DNA of 64,000 nt, from the NCBI RefSeq assembly GCF_900107095.1, contig NZ_FNOR01000016.1, positions 1-64,000 of the forward strand, written 5' to 3'. Positions 19,028 through 26,876 of the stretch are shown here, in pieces. Source of the stretch: Collimonas sp. OK242. GTDB taxonomy: Bacteria; Pseudomonadota; Gammaproteobacteria; Burkholderiales; Burkholderiaceae_D. The notes beneath the pieces are model-generated. The model searched no databases. It had not been told where the DNA came from and was given only the letters and a program-made list of their open reading frames with translations. Both the position numbers and the translations under genes were made by a program. Within the stretch, counting starts at the first letter, position 1, and each line of letters opens with the position of its first letter.

Positions 19028-21439
19028 TCACAGGCTGACTTTGGCTTCCAGGTAGAGTGTCCGGCCGGGGTAGGGGTAGTAGACGTAGTAGCGCCGGTTG
19101 CTCAGGTTGTCGATGCCGATTCCCAGTTCGGTATGTTTAGTCGGCTTGAACGTCAGTTTGGTGTCGAACACCAGGAAGGAACTGGTGCCGCCGAATGTAT
19201 CGGGATTGATGTCGGTATTGGTCAGCGTGTTGTATTGCCGCCCGGAGTAACGCCCGGCCAGCATCACGTTAGCCTGGTCCTTGATGCGATAGCTGCCGAC
19301 CAGGTTGCTGCGCCACACGGGGATGCGATAGAAATTCTTGCCGACGGTCGCCGGATTCTTGCTGTTTTCCAGGATGATGGATCTGGTGTAGCCTGCGCTG
19401 GCGCTCAGGTCCAGCCCACGCAGGAAAACATCTGCGGCAGAGTAGCTGAGCTCTATCCCGCGCGAGCGTACCCGATCTATATTCTGGATGCTGGTCACGT
19501 TGGGGAACAGCGTCGTGCTGGTCTGACTGAACAAGGTGTTCTTCACATCGTCTTCAAACAAAGACATGCGCAGCATGCCGTTGAAATGCGACCATTCGGC
19601 GCTCAGTTCTTGCGCCAGATCGTTTTCAGGCTTGAGGTTCGGATCGTTGTTGACCAGCGTGGAGCCGGTCAGGCTGCCCTGGAACAGTTCGCTGACGGTG
19701 GGGAAACGGTAGGCGCGCCCGGTGGAAAAGCGGATTGTCAGGTCAGATGAAGCCTTATAGGACAGTGCCGCCTTGGGCGACCAGTAAGACAGATTGCGAC
19801 TGTCGTAACCAATGCTGTAGCGCTGGGCCGCAGCGTTGATTGCGCGGACTCCATCGTAAGCGCGCCAGTCTTCATAGCGCAAACCGTAGGTCAGCTTCCA
19901 GAGCTGCCTCATTTGCCAGGCATCTTGCGCAAACAGCGCCTGGGTTTCAGTCTTGCCGGCAAAGGCATTGTTGAATCCGCCGCCGTCGTTGCTGCGCCAG
20001 TTGCTCAGGTTGAGGGTGGTATTTTCCAGGAAATAATTATCGTAGTGATAGCCGAAAGTCAGCCAATGGCTGCCGGCCTTGACGGTCGCCGGTTTGTGGT
20101 CGGCCGCCAGGTCCAGCGTTTTCCAGCCCGAGCCGTCGCCATAGGTGGCGACACCGCTGAGATTGCTGGCCAGCCCGCTACTGGCGGATCTGGAAATACT
20201 CTTTGAGACATCGAAATACGATGCAATCGCGGAGTAGTTCCAGCCGCTGGCATTACGGGTTTTCAGGGTTAAACCGTACAGCTGGTTCGCGCTTTCGCTA
20301 GCCGCAGGCGCAAAGAAGGATGCCGGCAGCTGGTATTGATAGCCGCCGATATCGACCAGGCCCGAATACACCGGATTGCCCTTGGCGTCGCGCAAGAAGG
20401 TCCGGGTGCTGTTGCTTACCTGCTGGCGCCAGTAGCCGAACGTGAAGCCGGCCTGCGCGGCCGGCGTTATATCGTAGACAGCCTTGAACTTGAACAGATC
20501 CTGCACCGCGCGCTCGGCGCCCTCGGCATTGACGCCGAAGATGGTGGCGGGAGCGCCGTTAGGATCGGTATACGAGTAAGCGCCGCTGACCGGAATCGCG
20601 GCGGCAGTAGCCGCTTGCGTAGAGCGCGGCTGGCTGGCATATACAAATGGCTGGCCGGCGTTGCTGAGGTGGTCCACGCCAAGCAGGAAGGACAGGTCGC
20701 CGACCTTGTTGCCGATAGCCGCCGTGCTTTTGTTGCCGTCGAAATGGCCGTCAACGCCGAATAGATTGAATTGCTGGCTGAAGACCTGGGCCTTGGCCAT
20801 CGCTTCCAGTTTGGTCGGCATCTTGGTGGTGATCGCTACCGTCGCCCCCATGGAGTTGCCCGGATACAGTGCGGAAAAGGGGCCGTAGATCACATCTACC
20901 TGCGCCATATCTTCCGGAAAAACCATGGACCAGCGCGGCGGGAAGCTATGCGTGTTGCCCATGAAATTGCTCAGCAATAGGCCGTCGGCATACACCAGGC
21001 CGCGCGCGGTTTGCGAGGTACCGTTGCCGCGCACCGAGATGGTGGCGTTTTCATCGCCGACAAAGCGTTTGCGGATCGCCATGTTCGGCATGTACTTCAA
21101 GGCGTCTTCAGTATTGACGACGTTGAGATTTTCTAGCTGCGCCGCAGTGATGCGTTCGCTGCTGGCGGGCAGGTTGGGATCAAGCACGCGCTTTTCCCTG
21201 GCGCCTGTGACGAACACTTCGTGGGGCACTTCGTGGAGTACTTCGTGCACCGCGTGGGTATCGTCTTCGGCCGCCCATGCGCCTTGCGACAGCACGGGCA
21301 GGGCGAGCATGAGGGAGAGCGGCAGCGGTCGCAGCGCTGTCGACAATCTGGATGAGTGGTGTAACAAATATGGCGGCAATAGGTGGCTGCGGTAACCGCG
21401 CGCCGAAACGCTCTTGCTTTGCGCGAGCAAATCAAACAT
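19028..21439 (-). CDS. TonB-dependent outer-membrane receptor
   Basis: An 803-residue receptor. A long signal region (to about residue 55) is followed by a TonB-box-like segment EVFVTGARE, then the plug domain (LNVVNTEDALKYMPNMAIRK, ISVRGNG, GLVYADGLLLS) and a 22-strand barrel ending in RTLYLEAKVSL. The ligand cannot be read from sequence: siderophore, haem and copper receptors all fit. Downstream on the same strand is a PiuB-like protein and upstream a DUF2946 protein, a grouping seen in metal or siderophore uptake operons. An unusual run of HEV repeats lies just before the TonB box. Confidence 0.92.
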   Translation of the reverse strand: MFDLLAQSKSVSARGYRSHLLPPYLLHHSSRLSTALRPLPLSLMLALPVLSQGAWAAEDDTHAVHEVLHEVPHEVFVTGAREKRVLDPNLPASSERITAAQLENLNVVNTEDALKYMPNMAIRKRFVGDENATISVRGNGTSQTARGLVYADGLLLSNFMGNTHSFPPRWSMVFPEDMAQVDVIYGPFSALYPGNSMGATVAITTKMPTKLEAMAKAQVFSQQFNLFGVDGHFDGNKSTAAIGNKVGDLSFLLGVDHLSNAGQPFVYASQPRSTQAATAAAIPVSGAYSYTDPNGAPATIFGVNAEGAERAVQDLFKFKAVYDITPAAQAGFTFGYWRQQVSNSTRTFLRDAKGNPVYSGLVDIGGYQYQLPASFFAPAASESANQLYGLTLKTRNASGWNYSAIASYFDVSKSISRSASSGLASNLSGVATYGDGSGWKTLDLAADHKPATVKAGSHWLTFGYHYDNYFLENTTLNLSNWRSNDGGGFNNAFAGKTETQALFAQDAWQMRQLWKLTYGLRYEDWRAYDGVRAINAAAQRYSIGYDSRNLSYWSPKAALSYKASSDLTIRFSTGRAYRFPTVSELFQGSLTGSTLVNNDPNLKPENDLAQELSAEWSHFNGMLRMSLFEDDVKNTLFSQTSTTLFPNVTSIQNIDRVRSRGIELSYSAADVFLRGLDLSASAGYTRSIILENSKNPATVGKNFYRIPVWRSNLVGSYRIKDQANVMLAGRYSGRQYNTLTNTDINPDTFGGTSSFLVFDTKLTFKPTKHTELGIGIDNLSNRRYYVYYPYPGRTLYLEAKVSL
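21216..21251. repeat. Three tandem 12-base units inside the receptor gene
   Basis: ACTTCGTGGGGC, ACTTCGTGGAGT and ACTTCGTGCACC follow one another, coding for a repeated x-HEV unit in the linker between signal peptide and TonB box. Repeats of this sort can change copy number by slippage without losing frame. Confidence 0.8.
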
Positions 21440-21526
21440 ATATTCCCCTGGACTTCAAACGATAATCGTCCCCGGATTGCAGGCGCAATCGGAGACAGGC
21501 GGCATCTCAGATGCCGGAAATGGAAA

Positions 21527-21910
21527 TCAGGACAGGGTCAGGGGAGGGTCGAGCGGGTGAGTTTGCCCGCGAAACGGGCGCGGCGGGATGTAGTCGTAGG
21601 GCGGCAGGCCGGCATGGGCGAACGCAGCGGCGCTGGCCGGCAATAAGCCGAAAGAAGTCGCCGGCGGCGGGCTATTGGCCAGCAAACTACAGTAGCCGCA
21701 GGCGTTCCAGTGATCGGCGTTCGGCGCAGAAGATTTGCCGCTGTCAGCAGGAGCGGCATGCGCCAGTCCCGCAGCGGTGCAGATCTCGTTGTATATCTGT
21801 ATCGTCCCCGCCGCCTTGAGAGACTGCGAAACCGTCGGCATGAGGATGCCTAGCCAGATGGCAAAGAGGCAGGCCCAGACAACGAGTTTTTGACGGCGGA
21901 TACGTAACAT
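21527..21910 (-). CDS. DUF2946 family protein
   Basis: 127 residues. It has an N-terminal hydrophobic segment (VVWACLFAIWLGILMP), then a mature part with EICTAAG, DHWNACGYCSLLA and a Pro-rich tail (YIPPRPFRG). The pattern Cys...His-x3-Cys-x2-Cys is typical of DUF2946, small exported proteins often near copper or siderophore TonB receptors; metal binding is plausible but unproven. It is the first gene of the run DUF2946, TonB receptor, PepSY protein. Upstream, at about 21970-21980, GATAATAAG resembles only half of a Fur box. Confidence 0.8.
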   Translation of the reverse strand: MLRIRRQKLVVWACLFAIWLGILMPTVSQSLKAAGTIQIYNEICTAAGLAHAAPADSGKSSAPNADHWNACGYCSLLANSPPPATSFGLLPASAAAFAHAGLPPYDYIPPRPFRGQTHPLDPPLTLS

Positions 21911-22108
21911 GAATGATTTACGGGGATTTCAGCAGCGCAGAGGTGAGCCGCGGAACGGATTATATCGCGATGATAATAAGCGGGCTATCGGGAAAGTTGC
22001 ATCACCTTTGAAGGGGCGGCCCCGACCCGCTGCTGGCTCTCGGGATGCCGCAAAGCAGCCGCTCAGCATACCTGCAGAGCGGTGACGGGCTTTGTATATC
22101 GCCATCCA

Positions 22109-22408
22109 TCAAATGCCGTAATCGAACACCAAAACCTCGTCGAGCCAAGGCTTCAGCCGGGCCACGAAAGCCAGGTGCGTGGCGTGATCAAGATATGCGT
22201 CCCGGAACGCCGGGCCGGCAAACGTGACGATCGCAGCGTGCGTGTAGCCTTTATCCAATCCTTCCGGGCTGCTGTTGGCGCCGTGTTCGAAGTCGACAAT
22301 GCCCTCGATCAAATCGGCAAGCTTGGCGAAGTCGCGCATGCAGCGCGCTTGCTCGCTTGCCGGGGTGTCTTGTTTGAAGCGCAGAAGAACTAGGTGGCGT
22401 ATTTTCAT
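22109..22408 (-). CDS. Dabb-family (stress-responsive alpha/beta barrel) protein
   Basis: A 99-residue dimeric alpha-beta barrel (ferredoxin-like) protein. It has MKIRHLVLLRFKQDT at the start, FEHGANSSPEGLDKGYTHAAIVTF in the middle and YLDHATHLAFVARLKPWLDEVLVFDY at the end, all typical of the Dabb family. The ATG at 22408 overlaps the stop of the DegT aminotransferase gene by four bases (ATGA), so translation is coupled and an earlier in-frame start is unlikely. Dabb proteins include cyclases and proteins of unknown function. Pairing with an aminotransferase is unusual. Confidence 0.85.
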   Translation of the reverse strand: MKIRHLVLLRFKQDTPASEQARCMRDFAKLADLIEGIVDFEHGANSSPEGLDKGYTHAAIVTFAGPAFRDAYLDHATHLAFVARLKPWLDEVLVFDYGI

Positions 22409-23553
22409 TGTACGTTTGACTCTGTGAGAGTTAATTGGCACTCGCTTAGCACTGTTTCGCAAACACGATCCACGTCCGCTTCTGTCATGCTCGCATGCAG
22501 CGGCAGCGACACGGTTTCGCGGCTAATGCGTTCGGCATGAGGAAACTGCCCCTCGCGATAGCCAAGGCCGCGCCCTATGCTTGTGAGATGACAGGCCTCG
22601 TAAGAGACCCCAGTCGCGATGCCTTGCGCGCGCAAGGCGTTGCGGAATTGCTGGCGTGTCTGGCCAAACTGCTCAAACGGAATCAGCACACAAAACATGT
22701 TCCAGCTCTGTTCCGGCCTGCCCCGCGGCGGCAACACTACGCCCGGAATGTGTGGGAAATGTTCGAAATAGTGCGTCGCCAAAGAGAAACGCTTCGCCAG
22801 AAACTGCGGCAACTGCTGCAGTTGATGCAAGCCGATTACAGCAGACACGTCGGACATGTTGAACTTGCCGCTGGCAACCATGACGTCTCGCGTGTCGTCG
22901 GGCAGGCGCACGATGCCGTGGAAGCGCAGCACCTCAACTTGCTTCGCCTCGGTCTCGTTATTGACGACGATCGCGCCGCCTTCGATCGTTGTCATGTTCT
23001 TGTTCGGGTGGAAGCTGAAAGTCGCGATGTCGCCGAAACTGCCGACGACCCTATCTTTCCAATGCGAGCCTTGGACCAGCGCAGCATCTTCGATCACGCG
23101 CAAGCCATGTTTTTTTGCCAGGGCGAACAAGGCGTCCATGTCTACCAGCGCACCCGGGAAGTGGGTCGGCATGATAGCCTTGGTGCGCGGCGTGATTGCG
23201 GTCTCCACTTGAGCCAGATCGATCGCCCGGGTCGCCAAATCGCAATCGACGAAGACGGGCTTAGCGCCGACCTTGACAATCATGTTCATCGTCGAAAAAA
23301 AACTCTGCGCGGAAGTAATGACTTCATCCCCGGCGCCGATACCGCACAATTCAAGCGCGACTTCCATCGCTCCGGTGGCGGAGGTCAGCACGCGCGTCGG
23401 CCGCCCGCCGAAGGAATCCGACAAGGCTTGTTCGAAAGCCTGCACATTGGGGCCGCTGGCAATCCAGTTTGAACGCAAAACCCCGGCCACTGCAGCAATG
23501 GTGAGTTCGTCGAGTTGGGGTTGTGCGAAATTGAGTAAATTGGTTTTTGTCAT
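22405..23553 (-). CDS. DegT/DnrJ/EryC1/StrS-family aminotransferase
   Basis: A 382-residue PLP enzyme of the sugar aminotransferase family. Cofactor contacts appear in SATGAMEVALELCGIGAGDEVI (phosphate), FVDCD and VIEDAALVQG. The Schiff-base lysine is K185 in SFHPNKNMTTIEGG. The C-terminal part SYEACHLTSIGRG and ISRETVSLPLHASMTE is standard. Such enzymes normally aminate keto-sugars for O-antigen or secondary metabolites, but no sugar-nucleotide genes lie nearby. The overlapping Dabb gene is the only partner. The substrate is unknown. Confidence 0.9.
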   Translation of the reverse strand: MTKTNLLNFAQPQLDELTIAAVAGVLRSNWIASGPNVQAFEQALSDSFGGRPTRVLTSATGAMEVALELCGIGAGDEVITSAQSFFSTMNMIVKVGAKPVFVDCDLATRAIDLAQVETAITPRTKAIMPTHFPGALVDMDALFALAKKHGLRVIEDAALVQGSHWKDRVVGSFGDIATFSFHPNKNMTTIEGGAIVVNNETEAKQVEVLRFHGIVRLPDDTRDVMVASGKFNMSDVSAVIGLHQLQQLPQFLAKRFSLATHYFEHFPHIPGVVLPPRGRPEQSWNMFCVLIPFEQFGQTRQQFRNALRAQGIATGVSYEACHLTSIGRGLGYREGQFPHAERISRETVSLPLHASMTEADVDRVCETVLSECQLTLTESNVQ

Positions 23554-23950
23554 CGGAATTATGAAAGGCTGCGGTTGGTGACTATGGCGGAAAAATTGCT
23601 GGTAAATGCAGTCACGGACTAATTACTATAGCAATATCCGGCTGTTCGGACATTCGACCATCCGGTCCTAGCCGATTGCGGTCTATTTGCGGTCGCCGGT
23701 GCAAATTGACCTCTGCGTCGGTTCTGGCTGAGCTACTGTGCTGGTCCGTGCTGACCCCTCCTGATGGCGTTGACCTCACGGCTCATGAATGACCGAACGA
23801 TTTCATCAATCTGTTGCATCCACCGGTTGAATCCGCAACCCTGAACGGTCTGCACTAGCTGAATTTGAATATGTTTCCCTTGTCGCCCCAAACAACAGGA
23901 ATGGATATTTTTTAACCCATCAAGAGGAGCAAATAACCCCCACCCATCTA
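23554..23950. other. Gene-free stretch between the LysR and aminotransferase genes
   Basis: About 400 bases. Only short open frames are present; the longest (minus, about 23733-23966) resembles no family I know and overlaps the LysR end. The edges differ in composition from the neighbouring operons, and together with the LysR/SDR/hydrolase group on its right this may mark the border of an inserted segment. No terminal repeats were found. Confidence 0.4.
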
Positions 23951-24853
23951 TCAAACCACATCCCAATATGGTGGGGCGCCGAAAGCCCCGCGCAACGCCG
24001 TGACAAGTTCCTGAAGTTTTTTGGAGGCCCTACGGCCCTCGGGGTGCGCAACATAAATCGTTTCTTCTGCGGCTTCACTTCCAACGTCAACCCTGACGAG
24101 CGCTCCTTTTTTGACGTCTGCTCCGACAATAAAGCTTGGCAGAAGTGCCAAACCTAGACCAGCCAACGCGGCATCCCTCATCATGTCGCCGTTGTTGACC
24201 CTCAACGAAGCCGGTGGTCGGACGAAGGCATCTGGGCGTAAGTCTAGAAACCGCCAGTCAGCAACGTTTCGATTTGTATAGTAAATGGCTCTGTGGCTAC
24301 CTAAGGCGTCGAGAGTCGCCGGTTTTCCGTATCGCTTTAGGTACTCTGGGGATGCGACAAGAAGCCGCCTGCTGCGGGCGAGCGGCAACGCGACAAGTCG
24401 GGAGTCTTCGACCGTACCATGCCGTATGACGGCATCGTACCCGTCGGCTGCTGCGTCAACTCGCCGGTCGTCCAATTCCAATGTGAGCGAAATTCCGGGA
24501 TGCTTCGACAAAAAAGGGTACAGCGCTGGGCCAAGATGCATGCGCCCAAATGTGACTGGGGCGGACAATCGCATCGGTCCGCTCAAAGTGCCGCGTCGCT
24601 CCGAGACCTCTGCCACTGCGTCTTGAACCTCCCAAACGATGCGGCTGGCCCTTTCGAAGAACGCTATCCCATCCTCCGTCATGCTGAGTTTGCGCGTTGT
24701 TCGGTGAAACAACGGCGCTCCAAGACTTCGCTCAAGTTCGGCGAGCCGTTCGCTGACAACCGACTTTGAAAGGTGCAGCCTCCTAGCTGCTGCGCTGATA
24801 GAGCCAGCTTCCGCTATAGCAACAAAGTTCGAAATCCCATCCAGCTTGACCAT
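23951..24853 (-). CDS. LysR-family transcriptional regulator
   Basis: 300 residues. The N-terminal winged helix is typical (MVKLDGISNFVAIAEAGSIS, AARRLHLSKSVVSERLAELE, APLFHRTTRKLSMTEDG). The effector-binding domain follows with HLGPALYPFLSKHPGISLTLEL, DGYDAVIRHGTV and GLGLALLPSFIVG. It resembles the branch of LysR proteins that sit divergent to single oxidoreductases. It faces away from the SDR gene at 25040 with a 186-base gap, so control of the SDR/hydrolase pair is likely. Confidence 0.92.
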   Translation of the reverse strand: MVKLDGISNFVAIAEAGSISAAARRLHLSKSVVSERLAELERSLGAPLFHRTTRKLSMTEDGIAFFERASRIVWEVQDAVAEVSERRGTLSGPMRLSAPVTFGRMHLGPALYPFLSKHPGISLTLELDDRRVDAAADGYDAVIRHGTVEDSRLVALPLARSRRLLVASPEYLKRYGKPATLDALGSHRAIYYTNRNVADWRFLDLRPDAFVRPPASLRVNNGDMMRDAALAGLGLALLPSFIVGADVKKGALVRVDVGSEAAEETIYVAHPEGRRASKKLQELVTALRGAFGAPPYWDVV

Positions 24854-25039
24854 ACGTCCCCCGGCGCCTATGCGGTGTGTGCTGCGACCAAATCAATCTG
24901 GTGGCGCAGCGTCAATTGTTCGATTATACCGAACACAAGTTCCTCCATTTGCCTACTTATCCAAACAGACTTCGACTACTACACTGAGTTCAGTAATTCA
25001 TTTCTTTTAATTCTTTTAATCACTTTCTAGGGGATTCAA

Positions 25040-25807
25040 ATGAGCAAGCGACTTGAGGGCAAGGTTGCCATCATTACTGGCGCAAGTTCGGGCATCGGCT
25101 TTGCATCTGCACAACTGTTTGCCGCTGAAGGGGCTAAGGTTGTCGTTGGAGCACGCCGACAGGCTGAGCTGGACCAATTGGTCAGCCAAATTCGCAGCGC
25201 GGACGGCCAAGCCGTGGCTCTGGCCGGCGACGTTCGGTCCGAGGAGTACGCCAAAGCGCTGGTGGCGCTGGCGGTCGAACGCTTTGGGCGCCTGGATATC
25301 GCATTCAATAATGCCGGCACTTTGGGTGAAGGCGGCCCCTCCACCGACGTCTCCGAAGCCGGTTGGGCGGACACCTTGGCAATCAACCTGACCGGCTCCT
25401 TCCTCGGCGCCAAGCACCAAATTGCCCAGATGCTGAAAAACGGCGGCGGCTCGGTCATCTTCACTTCCACTTTCGTGGGCCATACCTTTGCTTTCCCTGG
25501 GGTAGCCGCCTATGCTGCAAGCAAGTCCGGCCTCATCGGCCTGACCCAGGCCCTGGCTGCCGAGTTCGGTCCCCAAGGAGTGCGCGTCAATGCGGTATTG
25601 CCCGGCGCTGTGGACACCGACATGTATCGCGGCATGAATAACACTCCTGAAGCGCAGTCTTTCGTGACCAACTTGCACGCTTTGAAGCGCGTCGCCACGC
25701 CCCAAGAACTGGCTCGGTCCGTCCTGTATTTCGCTTCGGACGATTCGTCCTTTGTCACCGGCTCCGCCTCCCTTGTGGATGGTGGCGCCTCTATTACACG
25801 CACCTGA
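25040..25807 (+). CDS. Short-chain dehydrogenase/reductase (SDR)
   Basis: A 255-residue classical SDR. The cofactor motif TGASSGIG is at residues 13-20, NNAG follows at about 91, and the active-site pair is Tyr158 and Lys162 in YAASK. An Arg after the glycine motif (VVVGARRQAE) hints at NADP preference. The C-terminus has the usual YFASDDSSFVTGSASLVDGG. The substrate is not identifiable. It forms a two-gene operon with the alpha/beta hydrolase 19 bases downstream, divergent from a LysR regulator. Confidence 0.92.
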   Translation: MSKRLEGKVAIITGASSGIGFASAQLFAAEGAKVVVGARRQAELDQLVSQIRSADGQAVALAGDVRSEEYAKALVALAVERFGRLDIAFNNAGTLGEGGPSTDVSEAGWADTLAINLTGSFLGAKHQIAQMLKNGGGSVIFTSTFVGHTFAFPGVAAYAASKSGLIGLTQALAAEFGPQGVRVNAVLPGAVDTDMYRGMNNTPEAQSFVTNLHALKRVATPQELARSVLYFASDDSSFVTGSASLVDGGASITRT

Positions 25808-25826
25808 ACCCAAGGAAAACAACATC

Positions 25827-26759
25827 ATGCTCAGCACTTTCAATCGCGCCCTTGGCGCCAGCCTTTTTGCAGTCGCCGCGCTGACCACTTCGCTGCCGGT
25901 ACACTCCGAACCCAAACCGTATCCGGCGAACTTCAAAACAGAAAGCATCAATACGGATGGCGCCACAATTCACGTGCGCGTCGGCGGTGCCGGACCCGCC
26001 GTTGTTCTCATCCACGGCTTTGGAGACACCGGAGACATGTGGACGTCGATGGCGATTGCTCTTGCTAAGGACCATCGGGTGGTCGTACCCGACCTGCGTG
26101 GCATGGGGTTGTCTTCCAGGCCCGAGGGCGGCTACGACAAGAAAACCCAGGCAGGCGATATCCGTGCGGTCTTAGACAAACTCGGCATCGACAAAGCGGA
26201 CATCGTTGGTCACGACATCGGCACCATGGTTGCCTACGCTTATGCAGCACGCTACCCGGAGAAGACCACGAAGTTGGTGGTGATGGACGCACCAGTGCCA
26301 GGCGTGCCTCCTTGGGAACAAATTGTCCGTCTGCCGGTGCTGTGGCACTTTGACCTCGGCGGTAAGGACATGCTGCGTTTAGTTCAGGGACGTGAGCGCA
26401 TCTACCTCGACCGGTTTTGGAATGATTTTGCCGGCGATGCCAGTAAAGTCGATGAGACCACACGCGTTCACTACGCGAAGCTCTATGCTCGCCCCGGCGC
26501 CATGAAAGCGGCCTTCGCCCAGTTCCAGTCAATCCGTAAAGACGCTGAGGACAATGCCGAATTCGTGAAGACCAAACTCAGCATGCCGGTCCTAGCAATT
26601 GGCGGCGAGAAGTCCTTCGGTGCCAACGAAGCTGCGGTCATGCGCAACGCCGCAACTAATGTCACTGAAGTTGTAGTGCCCGGTTCCGGTCACTGGCTGA
26701 TGGAAGAGGCACCAGCCGAGACTGTGAAGACGGTGCAGTCCTTCCTCAACACGAATTGA
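25827..26759 (+). CDS. Exported alpha/beta hydrolase, epoxide hydrolase/dehalogenase type
   Basis: The ATG at 25827 has AAGGA upstream and gives a 310-residue product with a signal peptide (ALGASLFAVAALTTSLPVHS). Core motifs are VLIHGFGDTGDMW (oxyanion hole), the nucleophile elbow GHDIG with Asp130 instead of Ser, and the catalytic His289 in GSGHWLMEE. An Asp nucleophile points to epoxide hydrolases and haloacid or haloalkane dehalogenases, not esterases. The cap region holds FWNDFAGDASKVDE. Export of such an enzyme suggests action on an external or periplasmic compound. It is co-transcribed with the SDR. Confidence 0.88.
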   Translation: MLSTFNRALGASLFAVAALTTSLPVHSEPKPYPANFKTESINTDGATIHVRVGGAGPAVVLIHGFGDTGDMWTSMAIALAKDHRVVVPDLRGMGLSSRPEGGYDKKTQAGDIRAVLDKLGIDKADIVGHDIGTMVAYAYAARYPEKTTKLVVMDAPVPGVPPWEQIVRLPVLWHFDLGGKDMLRLVQGRERIYLDRFWNDFAGDASKVDETTRVHYAKLYARPGAMKAAFAQFQSIRKDAEDNAEFVKTKLSMPVLAIGGEKSFGANEAAVMRNAATNVTEVVVPGSGHWLMEEAPAETVKTVQSFLNTN

Positions 26760-26876
26760 CATAGTTCAATGTAGGGGCGTGCGCCAACGAGGGTGCTCGT
26801 CTTTCCAAGTGCGTAGCCCCACATCCCGTGTTCATCGAACATTCGAGCGCGTGATCGTTGCGCTAAAAAATAGCCG

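Noticed and set aside
21961-21985. Fur box upstream of the DUF2946/TonB operon
   Set aside because: Only one half (GATAATAAG) resembles the consensus and the other half is absent, so no site is called.
23733-23966. 77-codon minus-strand frame beside the LysR gene
   Set aside because: No family similarity and overlaps the LysR stop; treated as part of a gene-free stretch.
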